34,811 nt of DNA from UMGS973 sp963609975 (GTDB taxonomy: Bacteria > Bacillota > Clostridia > Peptostreptococcales > Anaerovoracaceae), in contig CAVDMD010000004.1 of assembly GCA_963609975.1 (NCBI GenBank), positions 1 through 34,811 of the forward strand, written 5' to 3'. Within the stretch, counting starts at the first letter, position 1. Every line of letters begins with the position of its first letter. Under the pieces are notes generated by a model that saw only the letters and a program-made list of their open reading frames with translations, did no database searches and was not told the origin of the DNA. Of the stretch, positions 15,765-22,423 are shown piece by piece. Position numbers and translations under genes: made by a program.

Positions 15765-15863
15765 ATGCTTGAGTGGACAGATTATAAAGCAGCGACAGGA
15801 TCTTACTTATCTGTCGTGGACAAAGATACGAAATTCATCGGGAACAGCAGGCTCGTTTTTTAA
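15765..15863 (+). other. Alternative 5' frame of the kinase gene (32 codons), probably its true N-terminus
   Basis: An ATG at 15765, four bases after AGGAGG, opens a second frame that ends at TAA 15861-15863. It reads EWTDYKAATGSYLSVVDKDT and onward to KFIG, a beta-strand-like start that suits a HipA-like N-lobe better than the basic, non-descript start of the main frame. Dropping one base from the GGG at 15840-15842, or one nearby, joins it to the main frame as TKFIG-TAGSFFKAY. This suggests a one-base insertion, either a mutation or a sequencing error. Confidence 0.55.
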
Positions 15864-16593
15864 GGCCTATGCAGAAACCGGCGACAGCAGAATATATTAC
15901 AAGCTCTCGAACTATGACATAAAAAACGGAATTACAGGGCACGAATGTGTAAACGAGATAATAGCGGCAAGGCTTCTGGATATTCTTGATATACCGCATT
16001 TGGACTATCAGCTGATAAATGCCGATATTGTAATTGACGGCAGTAAATACACGACTTACCTTTGTGCGTCAGAGGATTTCAAGACAGCAGGGGACAGCAA
16101 GATAGCGCTGGACACATATTATCAGATGGAACGGCTGGAAGATGAATCCCCATTGGATTTTTGCATACGGCAGGGGTGGGAGGACTATATATACAAAATG
16201 CTTTTAACAGACTACCTCATATTAAATCGTGACAGACATGGTGCTAATATCGAAGTCCTTAAAAATTCAGTAAGCAGGAGCATAAGGCTTGCGGATCTTT
16301 TTGACCATGGACTGTCTTTGATTTTCAGCAGCAAAAACATATCGGACATCAAAGCGATTGATGTTATGGAGGATAAACCTGTGCAGTGCTTTGTTGGCTC
16401 GAATTCGGCAAGGGAAAATCTTAACATTATCCCTTTGGACTGCAGGCTTGATATTAAAGAATTAAAAGAACAGGACAGGGAATATATTTTCAGGGATATT
16501 GATGGCATTATGCCGCAGGAATGGCAGGACAAGGTCTGGGAGATGATATGGAAGAGGTGGAGATGCTATGAGAACCTATGCGATAAGGGATGA
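15769..16593 (+). CDS. HipA-like serine/threonine kinase domain protein, probably frameshifted near the 5' end
   Basis: The uninterrupted frame runs from a TTG at 15769 (eight bases after AGGAGG) and gives 274 residues. It has kinase features of the HipA/CtkA kind: a glycine-containing loop GTAGSFFKAY, a lysine strand IYYKLSNYD, GHECVNEIIAARLLDILDI, the catalytic loop LNRDRHGANIE (about residue 155), and the metal-binding LADLFDHGLSL. A conserved-looking C-terminal half follows (DVMEDKPVQCFVGS, MIWKRWRCYE). HipA phosphorylates GltX in E. coli and causes persistence; whether this relative is a toxin is not known. Gene order is kinase first, unlike hipBA. The first ~15 residues of this frame look non-native; the other frame supplies a better N-terminus. 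The gene overlaps its partner by 26 bases. Confidence 0.75.
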   Translation: MSGQIIKQRQDLTYLSWTKIRNSSGTAGSFFKAYAETGDSRIYYKLSNYDIKNGITGHECVNEIIAARLLDILDIPHLDYQLINADIVIDGSKYTTYLCASEDFKTAGDSKIALDTYYQMERLEDESPLDFCIRQGWEDYIYKMLLTDYLILNRDRHGANIEVLKNSVSRSIRLADLFDHGLSLIFSSKNISDIKAIDVMEDKPVQCFVGSNSARENLNIIPLDCRLDIKELKEQDREYIFRDIDGIMPQEWQDKVWEMIWKRWRCYENLCDKG

Positions 16594-17374
16594 TTTTTAT
16601 CCCGGCAAAGATCTTGCCTATCTCATATATTACGAAAAACAAAAACAATTTTATATAGAACTGGCTGAGGCTGCAGATGAGTGGGAACTGCCTGTTTCAC
16701 TGTCGCCGTTTTTGAAAAAGGGCATAAAAAGCATTAATTCCTACTGGAGCAGAATCTGGGTACAGCAGCGTATTGTACCGACTGACAGACAGAATCTGGG
16801 TCATATTCTGAGAGATAACGGACTGAAGGAATATGATGAGTTCAGACTGCTGGTTATATCTGCAGGCAGATGCGCACAGGACAGCTGCTATATTGCGCCT
16901 GTTGATGAAAAACATCTGAATATCGTACTCCAAAAAAGATTCGGACAAAAAACAGACAGTGCGGTTACTGCGGAGCAGGGTATGCTGATTGTGTTCTTTA
17001 GGGACGGCAAAACCAAAAAATGCGATATTAAAAAAATTGCAGGCACAGACAGGCGGTATGGGTTTTTAGAGGCGAATGAAGAATACTTTAGGAATGTTGA
17101 AATGCAGCCGGACGGAAACGGTGTGAAATGGGGGAATATGTTTGAACTGTCCTATGAACAGCTGTATCAGGCCGGAGAGGAAATAGCGCTGACCTATGAA
17201 GAATTTATATGCTGCATCAGAGATGGGCTTGTAAATACAGCGGAGGCGGCACAGATACTGGGGTGTTCAAGGCAGAATATTGATGATCTTGTAAGGCGCG
17301 GTAAGCTTGTGCCGATTAAAAAAACAGCAAGGGACAGGCTGTTCCTTGCAAGTGACATCAGGAAAAGAATATAG
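16568..17374 (+). CDS. DUF2442-like / helix-turn-helix partner of the HipA-like kinase
   Basis: A 268-residue protein in three parts. Residues 1-120 (YLIYYEKQKQFYIEL, SYWSRIWVQQRIVPTDRQNL, LRDNGLKEYDEF) belong to no family I can name. Residues ~138-210 resemble DUF2442: FFRDGKTKKCDI, FLEANEEYFRNV, GVKWGNMFELS. The C-terminus (about 222-268) is an excisionase/MerR-like helix-turn-helix: VNTAEAAQILGCSRQNIDDLV then a wing KLVPIKKTARDRLFL. The gene starts inside the kinase frame (ATG 16568, GGTGGAG before it), so translation is probably coupled. The DNA-binding end makes it the likely repressor of the 22-bp palindrome, and by analogy with HipB perhaps the antidote of the kinase; both are inference. 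I recall homologous kinase/partner pairs in Lachnospiraceae but no published function. Confidence 0.72.
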   Translation: MRTYAIRDDFYPGKDLAYLIYYEKQKQFYIELAEAADEWELPVSLSPFLKKGIKSINSYWSRIWVQQRIVPTDRQNLGHILRDNGLKEYDEFRLLVISAGRCAQDSCYIAPVDEKHLNIVLQKRFGQKTDSAVTAEQGMLIVFFRDGKTKKCDIKKIAGTDRRYGFLEANEEYFRNVEMQPDGNGVKWGNMFELSYEQLYQAGEEIALTYEEFICCIRDGLVNTAEAAQILGCSRQNIDDLVRRGKLVPIKKTARDRLFLASDIRKRI

Positions 17375-17585
17375 CTTGTTGCAATGGGGAAGCCATGGTG
17401 CAATAAAGGCAAGTTAAATTAAGGGCTATGACAAGAATTGGTGCGACAATAGTTATATACTCCCGCTGCCGGACTCAAAACCCTAAGATTTTGCGAGCTG
17501 GCATATTCAATCATCCGACCCATCAGATTGTGTTTTGTACGCAAGAAACTCTGAAAACAATCTCTTTTGAGGGAAGTGATAGCCT
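17375..17585 (+). other. Spacer between partner gene and 156-residue gene
   Basis: Contains a hairpin TTGCA-ATGG/CCAT-TGCAA (17379-17403, two-base bulge, no T-tract). A nine-base copy of the operator half-site, TATGACAAG, lies at 17427-17435 and is followed by TTGGTG as in the kinase promoter. The 53-codon frame described separately fills the rest. Confidence 0.5.
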
Positions 17586-17589
17586 ATGA
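17428..17589 (+). pseudogene. Probable C-terminal remnant of a DUF3990-like gene
   Basis: A 53-codon frame begins at ATG 17428 and ends at TGA 17587-17589, overlapping the next gene's ATG as ATGA. Its latter half, ILRAGIFNHPTHQIVFCTQE then TLKTI, resembles the C-terminal end of DUF3990 proteins, where a pattern such as P-x-x-Q-I-x-F-x-T-x-x-x-L closes the domain. DUF3990 genes are usually ~150-180 codons, so most of the gene is missing. No good ribosome-binding site precedes the ATG. The retained stop/start overlap suggests that an operon of a DUF3990 gene and the 156-residue gene once stood here. The family match is from memory. Confidence 0.4.
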
Positions 17590-18056
17590 ACAACAAATAT
17601 TTTCCTGATGAAAAAATAGAAGTTAATGGCCTTTATTTTGTGTGCTATATGATTGAGCAGGTAGCAAGACAGCTCAAACAAAGAAACAGATATGTTGTAA
17701 ATTCAATCGGTGGTGACGGGCTATATCATCTTATCAGCTGTGCTGCGGCACTTCACTGTGAAAATCCCGATAAGGTGGCGGATGACTGGATTAAGGACTA
17801 TCATCTGACCGACGGAGATTTTGATATTACCGCAGTTGATCCCGAACTTGCAGAGGTTATCCCGGCAGCGCCGGATATGGGTGAGGTGTACCGGAGGTTA
17901 ATCGTTGACACCCTTAGCGCAAACGAGAATTATGTAGAGGGAATTTTGCGGGTATATAACGACCCGCTTTGTGATGTGATTGACAACTATAACTGCAGTG
18001 CGTTTTATGAACCATCATATGTGACAGCCCGTGCATACCAAAACGGCGGATTTTGA
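17586..18056 (+). CDS. Conserved hypothetical protein (156 residues)
   Basis: A soluble, acidic 156-residue protein with no signal peptide or membrane segment. It begins MNNKYFPDEKIEVNGLYFVC, followed by a helical stretch (YMIEQVARQLKQRNRYVVN), a conserved-looking LYHLISCAAALHCENPDKVADDW and a C-terminal YEPSYVTARAY. I recall similar proteins in Lachnospiraceae beside DUF3791/DUF3990 genes, suggesting it is a third member of that module, but no function is known to me. GAGGGAAG precedes the ATG. It shares its start with the stop of the remnant upstream and is followed by a strong terminator. What it does is unknown; a regulatory or antidote role would be a guess. Confidence 0.7.
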   Translation: MNNKYFPDEKIEVNGLYFVCYMIEQVARQLKQRNRYVVNSIGGDGLYHLISCAAALHCENPDKVADDWIKDYHLTDGDFDITAVDPELAEVIPAAPDMGEVYRRLIVDTLSANENYVEGILRVYNDPLCDVIDNYNCSAFYEPSYVTARAYQNGGF

Positions 18057-18066
18057 TTGCATACCG

Positions 18067-18116
18067 AAACATCCGGGTGAAACTGTTTAGTCACAGCTTC
18101 GTCCGGATGTTTTTTT
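18067..18116 (+). terminator. Terminator of the accessory module, overlapping the convergent PHP gene
   Basis: AAACATCCGG (18067-18076) pairs perfectly with CCGGATGTTT (18103-18112), and the T-run continues to 18116. The 3' arm is inside the last codons of the minus-strand PHP gene. In minus orientation only TTT follows the stem, so it acts mainly on the plus strand. Confidence 0.9.
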
Positions 18117-18920
18117 GGTTCCTTTTTTTGCGCGGATATGAGGGCGGGCAATGGGTTTTATCATTCTGACAAGCTTCAGCCGTCTGTAGGGAAATACGAT
18201 TTTGCCTATGCCTCTGTTGTATACCTTGAATCCCAGAATCCCTATCCAGTGTTCCTTGCTTCTGCCTTTTCTGGTCTGCTCGCGCTCTGTGCCGCAAGCC
18301 CTGATGGGAACACGGTTTTTTACTGCCTTAATCAGGTCGTTGTTGCACCGTATATCAGCATCAATCTCGGTGCAGGCCATACCAAGATAACCGCAGACAT
18401 GAGAATCTGAGCCGGCAAAGCCGGGCATTCCGTATTCATCTGCGAGTATTCTGGCTCTGGTATTTGAAACAGCTGATTCACAGGTGTTAAAGGTTTCGAT
18501 AAAATCAAATTTGCGTATCAGACGCATATCCATCTGTTTGAAGCCCATTGCGCTGGAGCTTGCAGCACCGAAAGGGTGCGCAGGACCCAGTATACCGCCG
18601 AAAATGTGAACAATTTTTATCAGCCTGCTGCAGCGCATACCGCGTATCCTGAGAACAGGCATATACAGGTCATCGGGCATTACAACAAGAATATGCCCGG
18701 CATCTTTGGTATCGTATTCTATTCCGCGTATGACATGAAAATCCCTGTACCTCGGGTCTTTGCTGAGTCTGTCCCATGCTCTGCAGCCCTTGTAGCTGTT
18801 GTGGTCTGCGATCATAAACCCGTCGTAGCCAAGCGTCATAAATTTATATACATATTCCTGAACGGAAACCTTAGAATCCAGAGATCCTTCTTTTGTGTGA
18901 CAGTGTAAGTCAAATTTCAA
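18087..18920 (-). CDS. PHP-domain metal-dependent phosphoesterase
   Basis: A 277-residue PHP (polymerase and histidinol phosphatase) domain protein. Metal ligands are recognisable in order: DLHCHTKEGS (residues 4-13), IADHNSYKG (about 38-46), RGIEYDT (about 65-71), GPAHPFG (about 112-118) and GSDSHV (about 171-176). The last ~60 residues are basic and lysine-rich (RKGRSKEHW, RRLKLVRM, KKGTKKTSGR), which may bind nucleic acid or phospholipid. PHP proteins hydrolyse phosphomonoesters or nucleotides such as pAp; the substrate here is unknown. The start is TTG with GAGG eight bases upstream. It stands alone between convergent and downstream terminators. Confidence 0.85.
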   Translation of the reverse strand: MKFDLHCHTKEGSLDSKVSVQEYVYKFMTLGYDGFMIADHNSYKGCRAWDRLSKDPRYRDFHVIRGIEYDTKDAGHILVVMPDDLYMPVLRIRGMRCSRLIKIVHIFGGILGPAHPFGAASSSAMGFKQMDMRLIRKFDFIETFNTCESAVSNTRARILADEYGMPGFAGSDSHVCGYLGMACTEIDADIRCNNDLIKAVKNRVPIRACGTEREQTRKGRSKEHWIGILGFKVYNRGIGKIVFPYRRLKLVRMIKPIARPHIRAKKGTKKTSGRSCD

Positions 18921-19009
18921 TATCTTCGCCTCTATTCTTTTAATATTGCCGCTGCTAATATATTATTCCTAAAGCACAGTTATTTCAATAACAAGATGTA
19001 AAAATAAAT

Positions 19010-19142
19010 TTATTTATTGAGCAGAAATTCTCTGAGCTTCTTTGCGGTTGTGCTTTCGGGAAGATTCTTTTGCTCAGGCAGATATATGTGCCTTTCGGGC
19101 AGCAGTTTCTATGCCGGCACGAAGATGTATGTTTTTTTGAGA
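19010..19142 (-). pseudogene. Possible small gene remnant with an internal TAG
   Basis: On the minus strand a frame reads FTLKKTYIFVPA, TAG (19111-19109), then KLLPERHIYLPEQKN and on to TAKKLREFLLNK before TAA at 19012-19010. The 32 codons after the TAG look like ordinary protein of this genome, ending in an amphipathic helix. No start codon with ribosome-binding site is seen. It may be a decayed gene fragment or chance; I do not recognise it. Confidence 0.25.
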
Positions 19143-19143
19143 G

Positions 19144-19180
19144 TAAAATATCCGGTACTGCGTTATACAATACCGGATAT
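19144..19180 (-). terminator. Terminator of the birA-ftsW-pbp operon
   Basis: On the minus strand ATATCCGGTA (19180-19171) pairs perfectly with TACCGGATAT (19157-19148), followed by TTTTAC. It starts four bases after the stop of the penicillin-binding protein gene. Confidence 0.85.
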
Positions 19181-19183
19181 CTG

Positions 19184-20548
19184 CTATTCCTGCGGATCGG
19201 CTGCTATTACCGCCTGCATTACTTTGTTTGCCACATCTCCTGCGACGACGCTTCCGTAGCCGCCGTTTTCGACAAGCACGATAAATGCATAAGGGTAGCC
19301 CTCGTTTTTTATGAATCCTGTAAACCACGAGTTTGGAGCCTTGCCGCCTCCCACCTCTGCGGTGCCGGATTTCGCATATATGTCAAGTCCCGGGAAATTA
19401 CTCTCTCCGTAGGTTTTTTCCACGTTGTTTTTCATCATGGACTGAAGCTCAAGTGCAGTGTCCTCCTCAATCAGAGCGCCTGTGCTCTTTGTTTTGTATA
19501 TTCCTGCAGGAAGCCCTATTCTGTATTTAACGGCAGATATTATTCTCGGCTCCGCCGCGCTGCCGCCGCCTGCAATCGCTCCTACAAATCTCAGATAGGA
19601 GCATGGGTTTATGAGATCCTCATGCTGTCCTATGCCGGCCCATGCCAGAAACACATTGTTGTCATCAGGAAAACTGAAGCTGCCTGAGGCTGTCTGTATG
19701 CCGTTTACGTTTACAGGCTTGTTTAATTCGTATTTATCAACATATTCCTGCAGAGTTTCGGCTCCCACATCCTGAGCAAGCTGTGCAAATGCTCCGTTGC
19801 AGGAGTTTGCCAGCGCATCATAAAAATTCTGACGGCCATGCACTGCGGGGCAGGTGATGGTTTCGGAGCCGTAGACAGCCTTGCCTGTGCAGGTGTATTC
19901 CCAGCTGTCCAGATTGCTTCTGTTTTCGATTACGGCAGAGGTTGTCACCAGCTTGAATATGGAGCCGGGAACTATTGCCGAGGAAAAAAATCTGTTCATG
20001 TACAGTCCCGAAGTATCATCGCTGCTTACCGAAGGCGGATTTTCGGGGTCGAAATTAGGCGAGCTTACAAGACAGATGATGTTTCCGGTCTCGTAGTTGT
20101 ATACTCCTACGGTGCCGCTTCTGCCTGCAAGAGCCTCATTGGCAGCCTTGCATATATCTGCATCTATGGTCAGATAAAGATCTCTGTTGCCCGAATCATA
20201 AACTCCCGTAATTATATTGTATCCCACCAGCTTGCTCTGGAATGCGCTTTCGGCAGAGCTGCTGATGCTTCTTTTTTTGTCGCCTACTGTATGTACCGTA
20301 GCCCTTCTTATGGCTGCATCGTCGTTGTAGTTAATGCCGTCTTTGGTGTTTTCGGCAAGCTTTGTGCCGTTTACATCATATATTGTACCTGTCGTCAGAT
20401 TCCCGTCTTTATATATATGCTGATTGGCAGGGTATGATGCCCATGTGCTGCCTTTGACTGCAAATTCAGCTATGAATATGCCAAGTCCGAGAACCAGTAC
20501 AGCAGCGCAGAGCAGACAGAGTATTGCTCTTTTTTCAAGTTTTTTCAT
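19184..20548 (-). CDS. Penicillin-binding protein 2-type transpeptidase
   Basis: A 454-residue class B penicillin-binding protein that cross-links peptidoglycan outside the membrane. An N-terminal anchor (about 8-28) is followed by a short dimerisation region and a transpeptidase domain (about 140-454). All three active-site motifs are present: SxxK as GSIFK (about residue 195), SxN as SCN (about 248), and KSGT as YAKSGTAE (about 393). Length and the NGAFAQLAQDVG segment resemble actinobacterial PbpA and small clostridial PBP2s. Its start lies 12 bases after the FHA-FtsW stop. It is thus the natural partner transpeptidase of that SEDS glycosyltransferase. Confidence 0.92.
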   Translation of the reverse strand: MKKLEKRAILCLLCAAVLVLGLGIFIAEFAVKGSTWASYPANQHIYKDGNLTTGTIYDVNGTKLAENTKDGINYNDDAAIRRATVHTVGDKKRSISSSAESAFQSKLVGYNIITGVYDSGNRDLYLTIDADICKAANEALAGRSGTVGVYNYETGNIICLVSSPNFDPENPPSVSSDDTSGLYMNRFFSSAIVPGSIFKLVTTSAVIENRSNLDSWEYTCTGKAVYGSETITCPAVHGRQNFYDALANSCNGAFAQLAQDVGAETLQEYVDKYELNKPVNVNGIQTASGSFSFPDDNNVFLAWAGIGQHEDLINPCSYLRFVGAIAGGGSAAEPRIISAVKYRIGLPAGIYKTKSTGALIEEDTALELQSMMKNNVEKTYGESNFPGLDIYAKSGTAEVGGGKAPNSWFTGFIKNEGYPYAFIVLVENGGYGSVVAGDVANKVMQAVIAADPQE

Positions 20549-20560
20549 CTCTCCAACCCC

Positions 20561-22423
20561 CTAAAATAAATCGTCCCAGTTTTTGACTTCCTGAACCTCA
20601 GGCTCCGAATATACATCATCTTTTTCAAGAGGTGCGGCTTTGTATATGTCTATATCCTCTGCAGGCTGAAATTCGTTCTTTTTGGCAAGCCGTACCGCAA
20701 AGCTTGCATTCTGCCTTGTGTCCGCGGCTTTGAGAAATGCCAGAAGCCCCCAGGAAACCAGCATACTGGAGCCTCCGTTTGAAACAAACGGGAAGGTTAC
20801 TCCCGTAAGCGGCAGCAGGTCAACAGAGCCGAAAACATTCAGGATTGTCTGCATCATCAGCATTGTCATTGCAGAGCAGGCCGCAATCGTATAGAAGGTA
20901 GAGCGTCCCGCCATTATGGACTGTACCGCAAACACCGAAAGAGTCACTATTGATATTACGGCAAGGGAGGAGATTATGAGTCCCCATTCCTCTGTAAGCA
21001 CTCCGAAAACAAGGTCGGTATCGGAGGCGAACACCTGATTGAGCCAGCCGTTGCCGGCGCCGACGCCCACCAGTCCTCCGCTGGCAGAGGCAACCATGGT
21101 TCTTGTCTGCTGAAATCCCGCAGCGTCTGCGTATTCCCACACGTGTCCCCATGCGGAGAATCTTTCGGCTATGTACGGCTTGAATTTGAGCATAAGCAGA
21201 ACACCTGTCGCGGCTACCGCCACGATAAGTATCAGCTTTGAGAAGTCGCCTGATCGCAGGAACGATATGACGAGAAAAGCCACGAAGAATATTGCGGCGG
21301 TTCCGAAGTCGCTCATAAGCGCCAGTGCGCCCAGACAGAATATCGAAAGTCCTACAAACAGGGTCAGGTTTTTTCTTGTAAAAAGCTCGTTCAGAGTTGC
21401 AGCTCCGGCATAAATAAATGCTATCTTTACAAACTCCGATGGCTGTATTGAAGTGAAGCCAAGATTAATCCAGTTCTGAGCCCCGTACTCGGAGGAACCG
21501 AAAACCAGATTGACAAGCAGCAGAACAACTGCCGCGCCTATCATAAATATGCGGATGTCCTTTGCTCTGTTGAGGTCACGCAGATACCAGCACAGTGCCA
21601 CAAATACAATCAGTCCCAGCAGTATTGCGATAAGCTGCTTGAGTACAGACTCAGGCGCTGCGGAGGCCGTGACGGCCAGACTCAGTGTCGAAAGGAAAAA
21701 CGCGATAAGCTCCATTTCAAAGCCTGTTCTTTTGAGTGAACGCATAAACAGAAAATATGCCCACATGACAACGCAAAGTCCCAGCATACACAGAGGCAGC
21801 GCCGAAGGGCAGTCCTCGCCGAGTGCGATAACAAGCTGCAGCGCAGTCAGAATCTGAAAAAGGCTGAGCGCCGCAAGGCATACCCATGGTGAAAGCGGCT
21901 TTGATTTTTCCATTCTGTAGCTGGTGTTGTTTCTCTGTTCCTCAAGGCTGATGGGAAACAGTGTCAGCTGCTCCTCGCCTATAGAGATAACATCTCCTAT
22001 ATTTACGATTGCGGATTTGCGGCGCATTCGCTCGCCGTTGATGTATGAGCCGTTTCTGGAGGCCATATCGGTATATGTCCAGCTGCCGTCGCGATTCCTT
22101 ATAAGGGTGGCGTGGTTTCTTGAAACGCTCATGCTGTCAAGAACCACATCGCAGTTTGCAGCTCTGCCTATTACGTTTTCCCAGTGGCTCAGCGGTGTGG
22201 AATTGCCGGTTTCGTCCTGAACATACGCCCATATCTCAGACGGATTTTTGGATCTTAAAAGTGAAAGTATTGCGTGAAGCAGCACATATACCGCTATGGC
22301 AACAAAGACCCATCTGAATATCGTGGTAAGCAGGTGCGCGGCGGCAGGAATTTTGTCAAAAAATCCTGCTATGGCTCCGACCACAGCGCCTGATTTCTCT
22401 GTTGATACTTCTAAAAAACTCAT
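20561..22423 (-). CDS. FHA domain fused to FtsW/RodA/SpoVE-type SEDS peptidoglycan polymerase
   Basis: The 620-residue protein starts with a membrane helix (about 32-55). A cytoplasmic FHA domain (about 64-155) follows, with VIGRAANCDVVLD, SVSRNHATL and SRNGSYING, the phosphothreonine-binding R, S and N. A ten-helix SEDS domain (about 175-575) shows ENWINLGFTSIQPSEFVKIA-like features (QNWINLGFTSIQPSEF), AASASGGLVGVGAGNGW-like and PLTGVTFPFVSNGGSS. SEDS proteins polymerise glycan strands together with a class B PBP, here encoded next. The FHA part suggests control by a Ser/Thr kinase, as in actinobacteria where fha genes neighbour rodA and pbpA. The gene overlaps birA by four bases (ATGA). The C-terminal tail (about 580-620) is acidic and cytoplasmic. 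Confidence 0.92.
   Translation of the reverse strand: MSFLEVSTEKSGAVVGAIAGFFDKIPAAAHLLTTIFRWVFVAIAVYVLLHAILSLLRSKNPSEIWAYVQDETGNSTPLSHWENVIGRAANCDVVLDSMSVSRNHATLIRNRDGSWTYTDMASRNGSYINGERMRRKSAIVNIGDVISIGEEQLTLFPISLEEQRNNTSYRMEKSKPLSPWVCLAALSLFQILTALQLVIALGEDCPSALPLCMLGLCVVMWAYFLFMRSLKRTGFEMELIAFFLSTLSLAVTASAAPESVLKQLIAILLGLIVFVALCWYLRDLNRAKDIRIFMIGAAVVLLLVNLVFGSSEYGAQNWINLGFTSIQPSEFVKIAFIYAGAATLNELFTRKNLTLFVGLSIFCLGALALMSDFGTAAIFFVAFLVISFLRSGDFSKLILIVAVAATGVLLMLKFKPYIAERFSAWGHVWEYADAAGFQQTRTMVASASGGLVGVGAGNGWLNQVFASDTDLVFGVLTEEWGLIISSLAVISIVTLSVFAVQSIMAGRSTFYTIAACSAMTMLMMQTILNVFGSVDLLPLTGVTFPFVSNGGSSMLVSWGLLAFLKAADTRQNASFAVRLAKKNEFQPAEDIDIYKAAPLEKDDVYSEPEVQEVKNWDDLF

Noticed and set aside
15718..15768. 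Upstream extension of the kinase reading frame from a TTG at 15718
   Set aside because: That TTG is part of the -35 box; the start would precede the expected transcription start and lacks a ribosome-binding site.
17455..17530. tRNA-Leu-like string (CCGGACTCAAAACC) in the spacer
   Set aside because: No acceptor stem, D-arm or T-loop GTTCGA can be drawn around it; it lies within the 53-codon frame.
19070..20437. Long plus-strand open frames opposite the pbp gene (about 200 codons each)
   Set aside because: They lie opposite a clear penicillin-binding protein gene with all active-site motifs; composition is that of a shadow frame.
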